NCBI RefSeq assembly: GCF_014696675.1
Contig: NZ_JACJQN010000001.1
Coordinates: 186,001 to 250,000 of the forward strand
Length of the DNA: 64,000 nucleotides
From: Phormidium tenue FACHB-1052
Lineage (GTDB): Bacteria > Cyanobacteriota > Cyanobacteriia > Phormidesmidales > Phormidesmidaceae
Direction: 5' to 3'
Shown here: positions 25,761 to 34,320 of the stretch, piece by piece
Numbering within the stretch: the first letter of the stretch is position 1
How the letters are laid out: each line of letters opens with the position of its first letter
Position numbers and translations under genes: made by a program
Notes under the pieces: model-generated
The model's database searches: none
The model's input: the letters and a program-made list of their open reading frames with translations, nothing else
What the model was told of the DNA's origin: nothing

Positions 25761-27401
25761 ATGCCCACCGTCACTTTTCCCCTCACCTACCTGCAACGGC
25801 TGACCCCCACCGCCCCTCAGCAGCTAGCCCAGCAGGCCTTTGACTACGGACTAGATGCCACCTTGGGCGACCAAACCCTAGAGGTCGAAGTCACCGCCGA
25901 GCGGCCCGATCTGCTAGCGGCAGAAGGGTTTACCCGCGCCATCAACATCTATAACGGTCTACCCCGCACTGTCCCCGAGCAGCTACTCGCCTCGGGTCGC
26001 CGGGTCACCGTCCAACCTGAGGTGTTGCCCCTGCGACCCCACATTGCCGCCTTGGTCGTGCGGGGGGCTGACTTGCAAGGCGGCGGGTTAGAGGTGCTGG
26101 TGCAGTTTCAGGAGAAGGTGACCCAAACCTTTGGTCGCCAACGCAAGAAAATTGCGATCGGCGTCTACGACCTCGACAAAATTAGCGGCGATTTGACCTA
26201 CACCGCAGAATCCCTCGATGAATTGACCCTTGTGCCCCTACACAGCACCCAACCCATGACGGCCCGGCAGATTCTGCGCGAGCACCCGGCGGGTAGGACC
26301 TATGGCCATACCCTACCGGGAGATGACTATGCCCTAGTGCTGCGCGATGCCAGCGGCACTGTACTTTCCATGCCGCCAATCATCAACGCAGCGGGGGTAG
26401 GAGAAGTGGACGCCAACACCCGCAATTTATTCATTGACGTCACTGGCATTCTGGCCCAAACGGTGTTAGAGACGGCCAACATTCTGACCCACAACTTTTT
26501 AGACACCGGAGCTGAGGTGCAAACTGTGGAGATTGCCACTCCCCAGGGCATGCTCACCACCCCAAGCCTGGCCCGCTATCCCGTGCAGTTTTCGGCCAAG
26601 TATCTCAACGAAATTATGGGCACCGCTATTCCTAAGAGCGGCCTGGGTCAAGTGCTCTCCCGCATGGATCTGGAGGTGAGCGGTACCGATGTGGTGCATG
26701 TGCCTACCTATCGCACCGACATCTTTAGCCAGGTTGATCTAGCGGGGGATTTACTAGTGGCGATCGGCATCGGCACGCTCCAGGCCGAACCCTTAGCCGT
26801 CAAATTTCATTTAGGGGAAGCCGATGCCCTGCGCCAGGCCATGTTTAAGGTGGGTGATCTGGCTCAACGCATGGGATTGATGGAAGTGAAGAGTTTTGTG
26901 CTCACCGATCCCGAAATTCTCGATCTGTTTGGGGCGACCTATGTGCAGACCGGCAATGCCAAAAGCCGCACGTTTAGCGCCACTCGCACCACCCTGCAAG
27001 CGGGGCTGCTAGATATTCTGGCTCGCAACATTAACGCGCCCAAACCTATCAATATCTATGAAACCGGGGAAGTGCTGCGGTTCAATGCGGCAGATGTCCC
27101 TGACGAAAGCCAGCACTGGAGCTTTGCCAGCCTAGATGCTCGCGCCTCGTTTACTACCGCCAAAGCCTACATGCAGACCATGCTTAAAGCCCTAGGGCTG
27201 AGCTATGAACTGACTGTCTGCGAGGCTTCCTATTACATTCCGGGACGAGCAGCTACGGTGGTGATTCAGGGACAGCCGGTAGGAGAATTTGGCGAAATTC
27301 ACCCGCAGGTGCTGGAGCATTTTTCGTTCCCGGAGCCGGTCTGTGCCGGGGAACTAGACTGTACCGCTAGCCTGCTCGTAGCCTCCGAACGGCGGCGTTG
27401 A
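25761..27401 (+). CDS. archaeal/eukaryal-type phenylalanyl-tRNA synthetase beta subunit homologue (orphan)
   Basis: This 546-residue protein follows the short archaeal/eukaryal PheT layout, not the ~800-residue bacterial one; it has no N-terminal EMAP-like OB domain. Motifs are EVTAERPDLLAAEGFTRAI (about 43-61), AIGVYDLDKI (132-141), a B3/4-like region with MPPIIN (204-209) and TRNLFIDVTG (220-229), a B5-like region with VHVPTYRTDI and a catalytic-like C-terminal module (LMEVKSFVLTDPEIL, NIYETGEVL). No pheS lies nearby. Cyanobacteria are expected to carry bacterial-type pheT elsewhere, so this may be a repurposed or transferred homologue. GC and codon use resemble the neighbours. Translation from ATG 25761. 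Confidence 0.85.
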   Translation: MPTVTFPLTYLQRLTPTAPQQLAQQAFDYGLDATLGDQTLEVEVTAERPDLLAAEGFTRAINIYNGLPRTVPEQLLASGRRVTVQPEVLPLRPHIAALVVRGADLQGGGLEVLVQFQEKVTQTFGRQRKKIAIGVYDLDKISGDLTYTAESLDELTLVPLHSTQPMTARQILREHPAGRTYGHTLPGDDYALVLRDASGTVLSMPPIINAAGVGEVDANTRNLFIDVTGILAQTVLETANILTHNFLDTGAEVQTVEIATPQGMLTTPSLARYPVQFSAKYLNEIMGTAIPKSGLGQVLSRMDLEVSGTDVVHVPTYRTDIFSQVDLAGDLLVAIGIGTLQAEPLAVKFHLGEADALRQAMFKVGDLAQRMGLMEVKSFVLTDPEILDLFGATYVQTGNAKSRTFSATRTTLQAGLLDILARNINAPKPINIYETGEVLRFNAADVPDESQHWSFASLDARASFTTAKAYMQTMLKALGLSYELTVCEASYYIPGRAATVVIQGQPVGEFGEIHPQVLEHFSFPEPVCAGELDCTASLLVASERRR

Positions 27402-27633
27402 CCTAGGCTGGTCACGTTAAAGGGCTAATGTCCTGGGTTGATTTAATCCATAGCAGTGCCCCAATGCCAGCGACACCTTGCCCGATGAAATGCCACACAG
27501 AACGGGGACAGTAGGCCAGGTATGGGAGAAAGTGCCATAACCAAATATTACGGTTGCCACCAAAATCGTGATGCAACCATGACGTTCCTCTGCCCTTTGG
27601 CTAGTCTGGTCATCATCCTCCAGCCGGAATGCC

Positions 27634-28554
27634 ATGAGCGACTCTTCTATTGACGGCCCCACCCGGGTCTATGCCAAACCGACCGAAGGCCACGTTTCCC
27701 TGGGGCGAGGGGTGCGTCAAGTACTGTTTTTGGTGCCCATGACGGTGTTGTTTGCCCTGCTCTTCTTTGGGCTACCCGTGCGCCAGCGCACAGTGGGGCT
27801 GACCGCTGGAGCTATTGTCGCGGTGCTGTGGAATGTGGTGGTAAGCGGAGTGCGGGTCGCTGCCCAGTGGGAGCGGGGCGTCATTTTACAGCTAGGCAAA
27901 ATTCAGGACGTGCGGGGGCCAGGGTTGCTATACGTGGTGCCGATCCTGGAGTCGGTGCAGTTTATCGACACCCGCACCCTGGTGATCAACATTCCGCGCC
28001 AGAAGGTAATTACCCGCGACAACGTGCCTGCCGAAATTGACAGCGCCCTGTTTTTTCAGGTGAACGATGCTCAAAAAGCGGTGATTTCGATTCAGGACTT
28101 TCGCTTTGCGGTGTCGCAGTATGCCCAGGCGGCGCTGCGGGATGTGGTGGGTGGCCTTTCGCTCGATGATCTGCTGTCGGAGCGAGATCAGATTCAGACT
28201 CAGATTGGGGCGATCGTGGAGGCCCAGGTACAGGAGTGGGGCATGCACATCGACTCGATTCGGCTGCAAGACATTGAGCTGCCGGAGGATCTAAAGCGGA
28301 TGATGTCGCGCCAGGCTTCGGCGGAGCGAGAAAAGCGGGCGACGATTACGAAAGCGGATGGCGATCGCCTCGCTGCCCAAAGTCTAGCCGCCGCCGCCCA
28401 AATTATGGAGGCCAACCCCATCGCCCTTGAGCTACGCACCCTGCAAAGCATTGATAGCCTAGGGGCTAGTCCGTCGAATACGGTGATTTTGTTTCCGATG
28501 GAGCTATCCCAAGCCCTAGGCAACCTGCGGGCTAAACCTGCACCCGAGGAGTAG
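27634..28554 (+). CDS. slipin / stomatin-like SPFH membrane protein
   Basis: This 306-residue protein has two N-terminal hydrophobic segments (about 28-47 and 53-72) followed by an SPFH domain: [28 protein letters not shown], then [22 protein letters not shown] helical tail runs through [26 protein letters not shown]. Slipins scaffold membrane microdomains and often partner with NfeD proteases; none is adjacent. The start ATG 27634 is the only good option. gloA follows after about 60 bases on the same strand. Confidence 0.92.
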   Translation: MSDSSIDGPTRVYAKPTEGHVSLGRGVRQVLFLVPMTVLFALLFFGLPVRQRTVGLTAGAIVAVLWNVVVSGVRVAAQWERGVILQLGKIQDVRGPGLLYVVPILESVQFIDTRTLVINIPRQKVITRDNVPAEIDSALFFQVNDAQKAVISIQDFRFAVSQYAQAALRDVVGGLSLDDLLSERDQIQTQIGAIVEAQVQEWGMHIDSIRLQDIELPEDLKRMMSRQASAEREKRATITKADGDRLAAQSLAAAAQIMEANPIALELRTLQSIDSLGASPSNTVILFPMELSQALGNLRAKPAPEE

Positions 28555-28616
28555 CCACCACGCCAATGGGTGACGTGGTCATAATGATAAAGATCAATTA
28601 CGACAGCGAACTCACC

Positions 28617-29048
28617 ATGCGACTACTACACACCATGCTGCGGGTCGGCGACTTGGATCGTTCTCTCAAGTTTTACTGCGATGTGCTGGGTATGCAGCTG
28701 CTGCGCAAAAAAGATTACCCTAGCGGCGAGTTTACCCTAGCCTTTGTGGGCTACGGCGACGAGACTGACAACACCGTGCTAGAGCTGACCTACAACTGGG
28801 GCGTAGAGTCCTACGATTTGGGCACCGCCTATGGCCACATTGCTTTGGGCGTAGACGATATCTACGGGACCTGCGATCGCATCAAAGCCCAGGGCGGCCA
28901 AGTAGTGCGCGAGCCCGGCCCCATGAAGCACGGCTCGACCGTGATCGCCTTTGTGCAAGACCCCGACGGCTACAAAGTCGAGCTGATTCAGCTAGGCAGT
29001 TCCGATGGGCACCGCAAAGCCGCCGAGCCAGAGATGGCGGTCAGTTAA
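28617..29048 (+). CDS. gloA: lactoylglutathione lyase (glyoxalase I)
   Basis: Glyoxalase I converts the methylglyoxal-glutathione hemithioacetal to S-lactoylglutathione. From ATG 28617 the protein has 143 residues. The four metal ligands are in the E. coli GloA positions: His5 (LLHTM), Glu56 (VLELTYNW), His74 (YGHIALGV) and Glu122 (YKVELIQ). The absence of the extra loops of the zinc-type human enzyme suggests a nickel/cobalt-type enzyme; that is family knowledge. The frame extends back to 28566, but the added residues are not conserved in the family. Confidence 0.95.
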   Translation: MRLLHTMLRVGDLDRSLKFYCDVLGMQLLRKKDYPSGEFTLAFVGYGDETDNTVLELTYNWGVESYDLGTAYGHIALGVDDIYGTCDRIKAQGGQVVREPGPMKHGSTVIAFVQDPDGYKVELIQLGSSDGHRKAAEPEMAVS

Positions 29049-29054
29049 GCGGGG

Positions 29055-29132
29055 TAGGCAAGGTGTAGGGTTTCAGGTATAGGGTGCAAGGTTCGGCCCT
29101 GCACCTTAAGCCCTATACCTTGCACCCCTACT
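29055..29132. repeat. inverted repeat between convergent genes
   Basis: An arm reading GGTGTAGGG, then AGGTATAGGGTGCAAGG, is followed by its imperfect complement CCTGCACC, CCCTATACCTTGCACCCCTA. It spans most of the gap between gloA and the outer-membrane protein gene. It probably works as a two-way transcript end. Related TAGGG/CCCTA elements occur at about 4225-4262 and 42178-42212. Confidence 0.6.
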
Positions 29133-29140
29133 CGCGATCC

Positions 29141-29596
29141 TTAAAAGGCATAGTTAACCGTGGCCGTGATCTCAGTATCGGTATCGCCAGGCTTAAACAG
29201 GACGCTGCCGTTGATGTCGACAACCACACTGCGGGTGATGCCCCAGTCGAGCCCAGCGGTAATCATTGGGTCAATGGCGGAGCGACCGTCGGCGTTGTAG
29301 GCGACTCCAGCTCCGGCGTAGGGGTAAAGTGCCTGGTCGAGGGCGTAGTCTACGGAGATGGGCAGCCGCAGTTCGGTGCTGCTGTCAAAGACCAGGGAGG
29401 GACGCACCGAGAGGGTGGTGCGACGGCCTAGCTCAGTAATTTTGGCCTTAGAGTCGATGACAAACGAGGTACTGTCGTTGAACCCGGCACGCACACCTGC
29501 GCCCACGTAGTAATCGGGAACTTGCTGAGCCTGGGCTGGGAAGGCCACAGCGCCTACCGCCGCCGCAGACACTAGGACTACATTCAGTTTCATCAT
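29141..29596 (-). CDS. small outer-membrane beta-barrel-like protein
   Basis: From ATG 29596, which follows GGAGGAG, the protein has 151 residues. A clear signal peptide (MMKLNVVLVSAAAVGAVAFPAQAQQ) is followed by alternating hydrophobic strands such as YYVGAGVRAGFND, TTLSVRPSLVF, ELRLPISVDYAL, YPYAGAGVAYN and SVVVDINGSVLF. It ends in the outer-membrane insertion signature NYAF. Eight strands, as in OmpW or opacity-type barrels, is a fair guess. The longer frame to 29680 lacks a ribosome site. Function is unknown. Confidence 0.82.
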   Translation of the reverse strand: MMKLNVVLVSAAAVGAVAFPAQAQQVPDYYVGAGVRAGFNDSTSFVIDSKAKITELGRRTTLSVRPSLVFDSSTELRLPISVDYALDQALYPYAGAGVAYNADGRSAIDPMITAGLDWGITRSVVVDINGSVLFKPGDTDTEITATVNYAF

Positions 29597-30039
29597 CACT
29601 CCTCCTCGGTAACGGGTTGAGTCAAACAGGCTCGTTTGACTAATTTGATTTTCAGCCGTTTTGGGGCAAAAGCCTGCCAATTTTTGGGGTAGGGCAGGGA
29701 GTTTGGGTAAAGGTTCTGTAAGGTTTCGCCGTCGTTAGAGGCTGGGACTAGCAACGGTAAAAGACCGTCCAGAGGGCGATCGCCGTCAGAAAAAATCGGG
29801 GTTACAGATACAGACCCAGGCCCCAAGCGATGAGTCTGAGAACATTAAAAGCATCGTCTGGGCACCCCTCGTTACAGCTTAAACATTGACCAATCTGACT
29901 TTAATGTATTGGGAATAGCTCCAAAAATTGCGCCATTTTTTGCCTAGAAAGCCGCTAAGTTTAAGCCGACATAACAATCCGTTTTGCCAATCTCTTGGCA
30001 CACTAGAATAGTGACGCCCTTACCATAGATGCCAACCGC
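29597..30039. other. intergenic region between divergent genes
   Basis: About 440 bases separate the outer-membrane protein gene (minus) from the helicase gene (plus). The part from 29830 to 30010 is AT-rich and likely holds both promoters. A minus-strand frame at 29596-29826 has no recognisable protein. No RNA gene was seen. Confidence 0.5.
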
Positions 30040-32682
30040 GTGCTAGACCTCGCCCAATTATTTCCCTTTCCCCTCGACGATTTTCAACATCAGGCGGCGG
30101 CAGCGCTCGATGCCGATAAGTCTGTGGTGGTGTGCGCCCCCACTGGCTCAGGCAAAACATTAATTGGTGAATATGCCATCTACCGGGCCATGGCCCACGG
30201 CAAGCGGGTGTTTTATACCACCCCGCTGAAAGCACTCTCTAACCAAAAGCTGCGCGATTTTCGCGACCAGTTTGGCTATGAAAATGTCGGTTTACTGACG
30301 GGCGATCTCTCGATCAATCGCGACGCCCCCATCGTGGTGATGACCACCGAAATCTTTCGCAACATGCTCTACGGCACCCGCATTGGCGAAACGGGTACCA
30401 CCCTGCAACAGGTCGAGGCCGTCGTGCTCGACGAATGCCACTACATGAACGATCGCCAGCGCGGCACCGTCTGGGAAGAGTCAATCATCTACTGCCCGCC
30501 CGAAATTCAGCTCTTGGCCCTCTCTGCCACGGTCGAAAACTCTGGCCAGCTCACCGACTGGCTACAAAAAGTCCACGGCCCCACCGAGCTAATTTACTCT
30601 GACTTTCGCCCAGTACCCCTACAGTTTCACTACTGCACCGGCAAGCGGCTGGTACCGTTGCTAGATGCGTCCCAAAAGGCGATCAACCCCCAGCTCAAAA
30701 AACAGCGGGCTCCCCAGCGCCAGCCCGGTCGGCGCGGCGGCGGGCGGGTGAGCCTGCCCTTTGTCATGGGTCAGCTACAAGAGCGAGATATGCTGCCCGC
30801 CATCTACTTTATTTTTAGTCGCCGGGGCTGCGACAAATCGGTGGATGAGGTCAGCCACCTGTCGCTAGTCACGGATGAGGAAGCGCAGGAACTCAAGCTC
30901 CGCATTGACACCTTTCTAGCCCACAACCCCGATGCCGGGCGGGCGGGCCAGGTGGGGCCGCTATATCGGGGCATTGCCGCCCACCACGCGGGCATTTTGC
31001 CCCTGTGGAAAGGATTGGTCGAAGAACTGTTTCAGGCCGGGCTGATCAAAGTGGTGTTTGCCACCGAAACCCTGGCCGCAGGCATCAACATGCCTGCCCG
31101 CACCACGGTGATCGCCAGCCTCTCGAAGCGCACCGACAGCGGCCACCGCCTGCTCACCTCCTCAGAATTTTTGCAGATGGCGGGGCGAGCTGGACGGCGC
31201 GGTATGGATCTCCAGGGCCATGTAGTCACCGTCGAAAGCCCCTTTGAAGGATCGCGAGAGGCCGTACACCTGGCCACTTCGGGGGCCGACCCGCTGGTCA
31301 GCCAATTTACCCCCGGCTACGGCATGGTGCTCAACCTGCTGCAAACCCACTCGCTGGATGAGGCAAAAGACCTGATCGAGCGCAGCTTTGGCCAATATCT
31401 GGCTACCCTGCATCTGGTGCCCCAGCAGCAGGAAATTGACCGACTGGAGGGAGCGATCGCCCACCAGCGAGCCCAGCTCGCCGCCTTTGACGAAGGCTTG
31501 CTGGCCGAGTACGCCAAACTCAAAGAGCGCCTCAAAGAAGAACGGCGACTGCTCAAGACCCTCCAGCAGCAGGCAGCGCAGGTGCTGGCCGACGATGTGG
31601 GCAAGATGGTGCCCTTTGCGATCGCCGGTACGCTCCTCTCCCTCAAGGGCAAGCACATTCCTGTGGGTGAGCCGGTGGCCGCCGTGCTGGTTACTAAGGT
31701 GCAGGGCTCGGGGCAGTTTCCCTACCTGGTGTGTCTCACCAAAGCCAACCAGTGGTATGTGGTCACCGCCGCCGATGTGGTCGGCCTGCACGCCGATATT
31801 CCTCGCTTGCAGTCGGTCGATACCCTGGCTCCACCCACCGATCTGCCCCCCACGCCGGGCCAGCGCCGCCGAGGTGATGACTACACCGCTGCGATCGCCG
31901 CCACCATGGCCATGCCCCCCACCCTCGAAATGCTGGCCCCCGAGGTGCAAGACCAACTCGATCGCATGCGCGAGGTCGAGCACACCCTGGCCATCCACCC
32001 CGCCAGCCAGTGGGAAAACGCCAAGGGCTTGCTCAAACGGCAGCGGCGGCTGCGCGAGCTAGAGGATGAATGGCGCGATCGCCAGCAAAAACTCTCCCAA
32101 TACACCGGTCGCTACTGGCAAGAATTTCTCCACATCATGGAGGTGCTCAAGCACTTTGGTGGCCTCGCAGACAACCGCCCCACCGAGCTGGGCGAAATGG
32201 CTGCCGCCATTCGCGGCGACAACGAGCTGTGGCTGGCCCTGGCCCTAGAGTCGGGCGAGTTTGACCACCTCAATACCGCTCAGCTCGCCGCCGCCTTTGC
32301 CGCCCTGGTCACCGAAAATTCGCGGCCTGATAGCTGGTGCCGCTACAAACTCTCCGGCACGGTAGAAGAAGCCCTGGGCGGCTTGCACAACTTGCGCCGA
32401 CAGCTCTATCAGCAGCAGCACCGCCGCCACATTACCGCTCCCATTTGGCTGGAGTACGACCTGGTGGGCCTAGTCGAGCAGTGGGCCAACGGGGTTGACT
32501 GGGTAACACTGTGCGAAAATACCAGCCTCGACGAAGGCGACATCGTGCGCATTCTGCGCCGCACCCTGGATGTGCTGTCGCAAATACCCCACGTGCCCTA
32601 CATCAGCGAAACCCTGCGCAGCAACGCCCGCGAGGCCAAAGACCTCATGAACCGCTTCCCGGTCAATGAGGACATTGGTTGA
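30040..32682 (+). CDS. Ski2/Mtr4-type DExH RNA helicase
   Basis: This 880-residue helicase belongs to the Ski2-like superfamily 2 group, related to the plant chloroplast helicase ISE2. Visible motifs are APTGSGKT (about 33-40), TTPLKALSNQK, TGD, DECHYM, SAT, then HHAGILP, FATETLAAGINMPARTTV and QMAGRAGRRGMD. A long alpha-helical arch and C-terminal domain with LRRTLDVLSQIPHVP follow. It likely remodels RNA in processing, decay or ribosome assembly. No in-frame ATG lies between the upstream TAG and GTG 30040, so GTG is the start. It has no partner gene nearby. Confidence 0.93.
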   Translation: MLDLAQLFPFPLDDFQHQAAAALDADKSVVVCAPTGSGKTLIGEYAIYRAMAHGKRVFYTTPLKALSNQKLRDFRDQFGYENVGLLTGDLSINRDAPIVVMTTEIFRNMLYGTRIGETGTTLQQVEAVVLDECHYMNDRQRGTVWEESIIYCPPEIQLLALSATVENSGQLTDWLQKVHGPTELIYSDFRPVPLQFHYCTGKRLVPLLDASQKAINPQLKKQRAPQRQPGRRGGGRVSLPFVMGQLQERDMLPAIYFIFSRRGCDKSVDEVSHLSLVTDEEAQELKLRIDTFLAHNPDAGRAGQVGPLYRGIAAHHAGILPLWKGLVEELFQAGLIKVVFATETLAAGINMPARTTVIASLSKRTDSGHRLLTSSEFLQMAGRAGRRGMDLQGHVVTVESPFEGSREAVHLATSGADPLVSQFTPGYGMVLNLLQTHSLDEAKDLIERSFGQYLATLHLVPQQQEIDRLEGAIAHQRAQLAAFDEGLLAEYAKLKERLKEERRLLKTLQQQAAQVLADDVGKMVPFAIAGTLLSLKGKHIPVGEPVAAVLVTKVQGSGQFPYLVCLTKANQWYVVTAADVVGLHADIPRLQSVDTLAPPTDLPPTPGQRRRGDDYTAAIAATMAMPPTLEMLAPEVQDQLDRMREVEHTLAIHPASQWENAKGLLKRQRRLRELEDEWRDRQQKLSQYTGRYWQEFLHIMEVLKHFGGLADNRPTELGEMAAAIRGDNELWLALALESGEFDHLNTAQLAAAFAALVTENSRPDSWCRYKLSGTVEEALGGLHNLRRQLYQQQHRRHITAPIWLEYDLVGLVEQWANGVDWVTLCENTSLDEGDIVRILRRTLDVLSQIPHVPYISETLRSNAREAKDLMNRFPVNEDIG

Positions 32683-32784
32683 GCCAGACTGTGCCTGGCT
32701 ATGGCGATCGCTCGCCGTCATCTTCGCCTTTTGCAGCGCGATCGGAAAATGTGACAGCGAGAGGTAGCCGCGTAGCCACAAAGC

Positions 32785-32802
32785 GGGGCGGGTTGCAGCC
32801 CC
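32785..32802. repeat. short GC-rich palindrome
   Basis: GGGGC (32785-32789) and GCCCC (32798-32802) flank GGGTTGCA in a non-coding gap after the helicase gene. The wording (GCGGGGCGGGTTGCAGCCCC) is like interspersed palindromes common between cyanobacterial genes. It could also serve as a weak transcript end. Confidence 0.4.
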
Positions 32803-32903
32803 TACCTTAAGGTCAGCGCTGAAGGTGGGCAAGCTATAGGGGTGCGTTTCCGTTCTAGGTAGATCTCCCCTAGCCGCTGGCCCCCGTTTGGCTCCTGAGA
32901 CCC

Positions 32904-34265
32904 ATGCTCGACCACCGCTCCCAGTTCAGCGCTGCTGAGTCCCCTATTCATGGTTTGGGGACACGACCTAGGATTTCGATTTTAGTCAGTGATTTATCGA
33001 GTCGAGGCGCTGGGCGCTGGGGCGGCGCAGTGCGGCCATTTTTGCTGGGGCAGGCGCTGCAAAGCATGGGCTACCCGGTAGAGATTGTAGGATTTTCGGC
33101 GGAGAACGATGCCGGAAGGGCGACCCATGCCGAGGCAGCTCCCGTTTCTGGAATGTCGCTAGTAGGCGGGGCAGATCGGGTACTGCCCGCGATCGCCATT
33201 CCCGTCCACACTATTTTTCTGAAGACGCCGACCCCTGGGCCGGGGGACGTGGGCAGGCTTTTTCGCCACCTCAGCGGTGACATCCTCTATGCCTACAAGC
33301 CCAAGCCCAGCAGCTTTGGCCTGGCTCTGTTGCATCGCCAGTTCTCGCGATCGCGGCACCGTTGCCCAGTTCTCCTCGACATTGACGACTGGGAACTGAG
33401 CTGGCACGGGGGCGACGTCTACCGCTACCGTCCCCAGCCCCGACAGCTAGCGCGAGATCTGCTGAAATCTGACGGGGCGCTTCGCAACCCCGATCACCCG
33501 CTCTATTTACAGTGGATAGAACGACTGGTGGCTAGCGCGGATCTAGTCACCACCCACAATGACTTTTTGCAGCGGCGCTTTGGCGGGGTGATGATCCCTA
33601 ACGGCAAAGATATTGAGCTGTTTAACCCCGATCGCTACGATGCGGCAGCCAGCCGTACCGCCTACGGTCTCAGCGACTATCGGGTGCTGATGTTCCCTGG
33701 CGCACCCCGCCCCTACAAAGGCGTGGAGGATATTTTGGCCGCAATGGATCGGCTCAACCAGCCCGACCTCAAGCTGGTGCTCGTCGGCGGTAGCCCCTAC
33801 GACGACTACGATCGCACCCTAGTCGATCGCTGGCCCCAGCATATTATTCACCTGGGCAAGCAGCCCTACGCCGACATGCCCAAGGTTATTGCCGCCGCCC
33901 ATGTGGTGGTGGTGCCCCAGCGCCAAACCCCCGCCGCCCAGGCCCAGTTTCCGCTGAAGCTGACGGATGGCATGGCGATGGCCAAGCCGATTTTGGCGAC
34001 GCGGGTGGGCGATATCCCCGCCATTCTCAACGACTGCGGCTATTTGGTGGATGCGGATCAACCGGCGCAGCTAGCCGCGCAGATCACGGCGATTTTTGCC
34101 AACTATGACCAGGCCCTTGAGCTGGGGAAGCGGGCGCGCGATCGCACCCTCACCCACTACAGCATGGCCGCTATGGGCGCAGGCCTGCACCAGGCCATTC
34201 AGCAGACCATTGTCGCCAAGGTGCATCGGCAGAGCAATATTCTGGGGCATACCAACCCACCCTGA
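32904..34265 (+). CDS. GT4-type glycosyltransferase
   Basis: This 453-residue GT-B enzyme has the N-terminal Rossmann half (SILVSDLSSRGAGRWGGAVRP, then LLGQALQSMGYPVEIVGF) and the GT4 C-terminal half (VLMFPGAPRPYKGVEDILAA, LKLVLVGGS, HLGKQPYADMPKVIAAAHVVVVPQ). FPLKLTDGMAMAKPILATRVG is the donor-binding stretch. LLDIDDWELSWHGG is a notable acidic motif in the acceptor half. It opens the surface-glycan cluster and is followed after 55 bases of C-rich DNA by an ABC exporter. Donor and acceptor sugars are unknown. Confidence 0.9.
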   Translation: MLDHRSQFSAAESPIHGLGTRPRISILVSDLSSRGAGRWGGAVRPFLLGQALQSMGYPVEIVGFSAENDAGRATHAEAAPVSGMSLVGGADRVLPAIAIPVHTIFLKTPTPGPGDVGRLFRHLSGDILYAYKPKPSSFGLALLHRQFSRSRHRCPVLLDIDDWELSWHGGDVYRYRPQPRQLARDLLKSDGALRNPDHPLYLQWIERLVASADLVTTHNDFLQRRFGGVMIPNGKDIELFNPDRYDAAASRTAYGLSDYRVLMFPGAPRPYKGVEDILAAMDRLNQPDLKLVLVGGSPYDDYDRTLVDRWPQHIIHLGKQPYADMPKVIAAAHVVVVPQRQTPAAQAQFPLKLTDGMAMAKPILATRVGDIPAILNDCGYLVDADQPAQLAAQITAIFANYDQALELGKRARDRTLTHYSMAAMGAGLHQAIQQTIVAKVHRQSNILGHTNPP

Positions 34266-34320
34266 CCGCCAACCCACCCCACACACCCCCTACCCATTAC
34301 TCCCTACACACCCACTCCCC

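Noticed and set aside
31162-31998. 278-codon minus-strand frame inside the helicase gene
   Set aside because: Antisense shadow of the Ski2-type helicase, His/Gly-rich and without motif.
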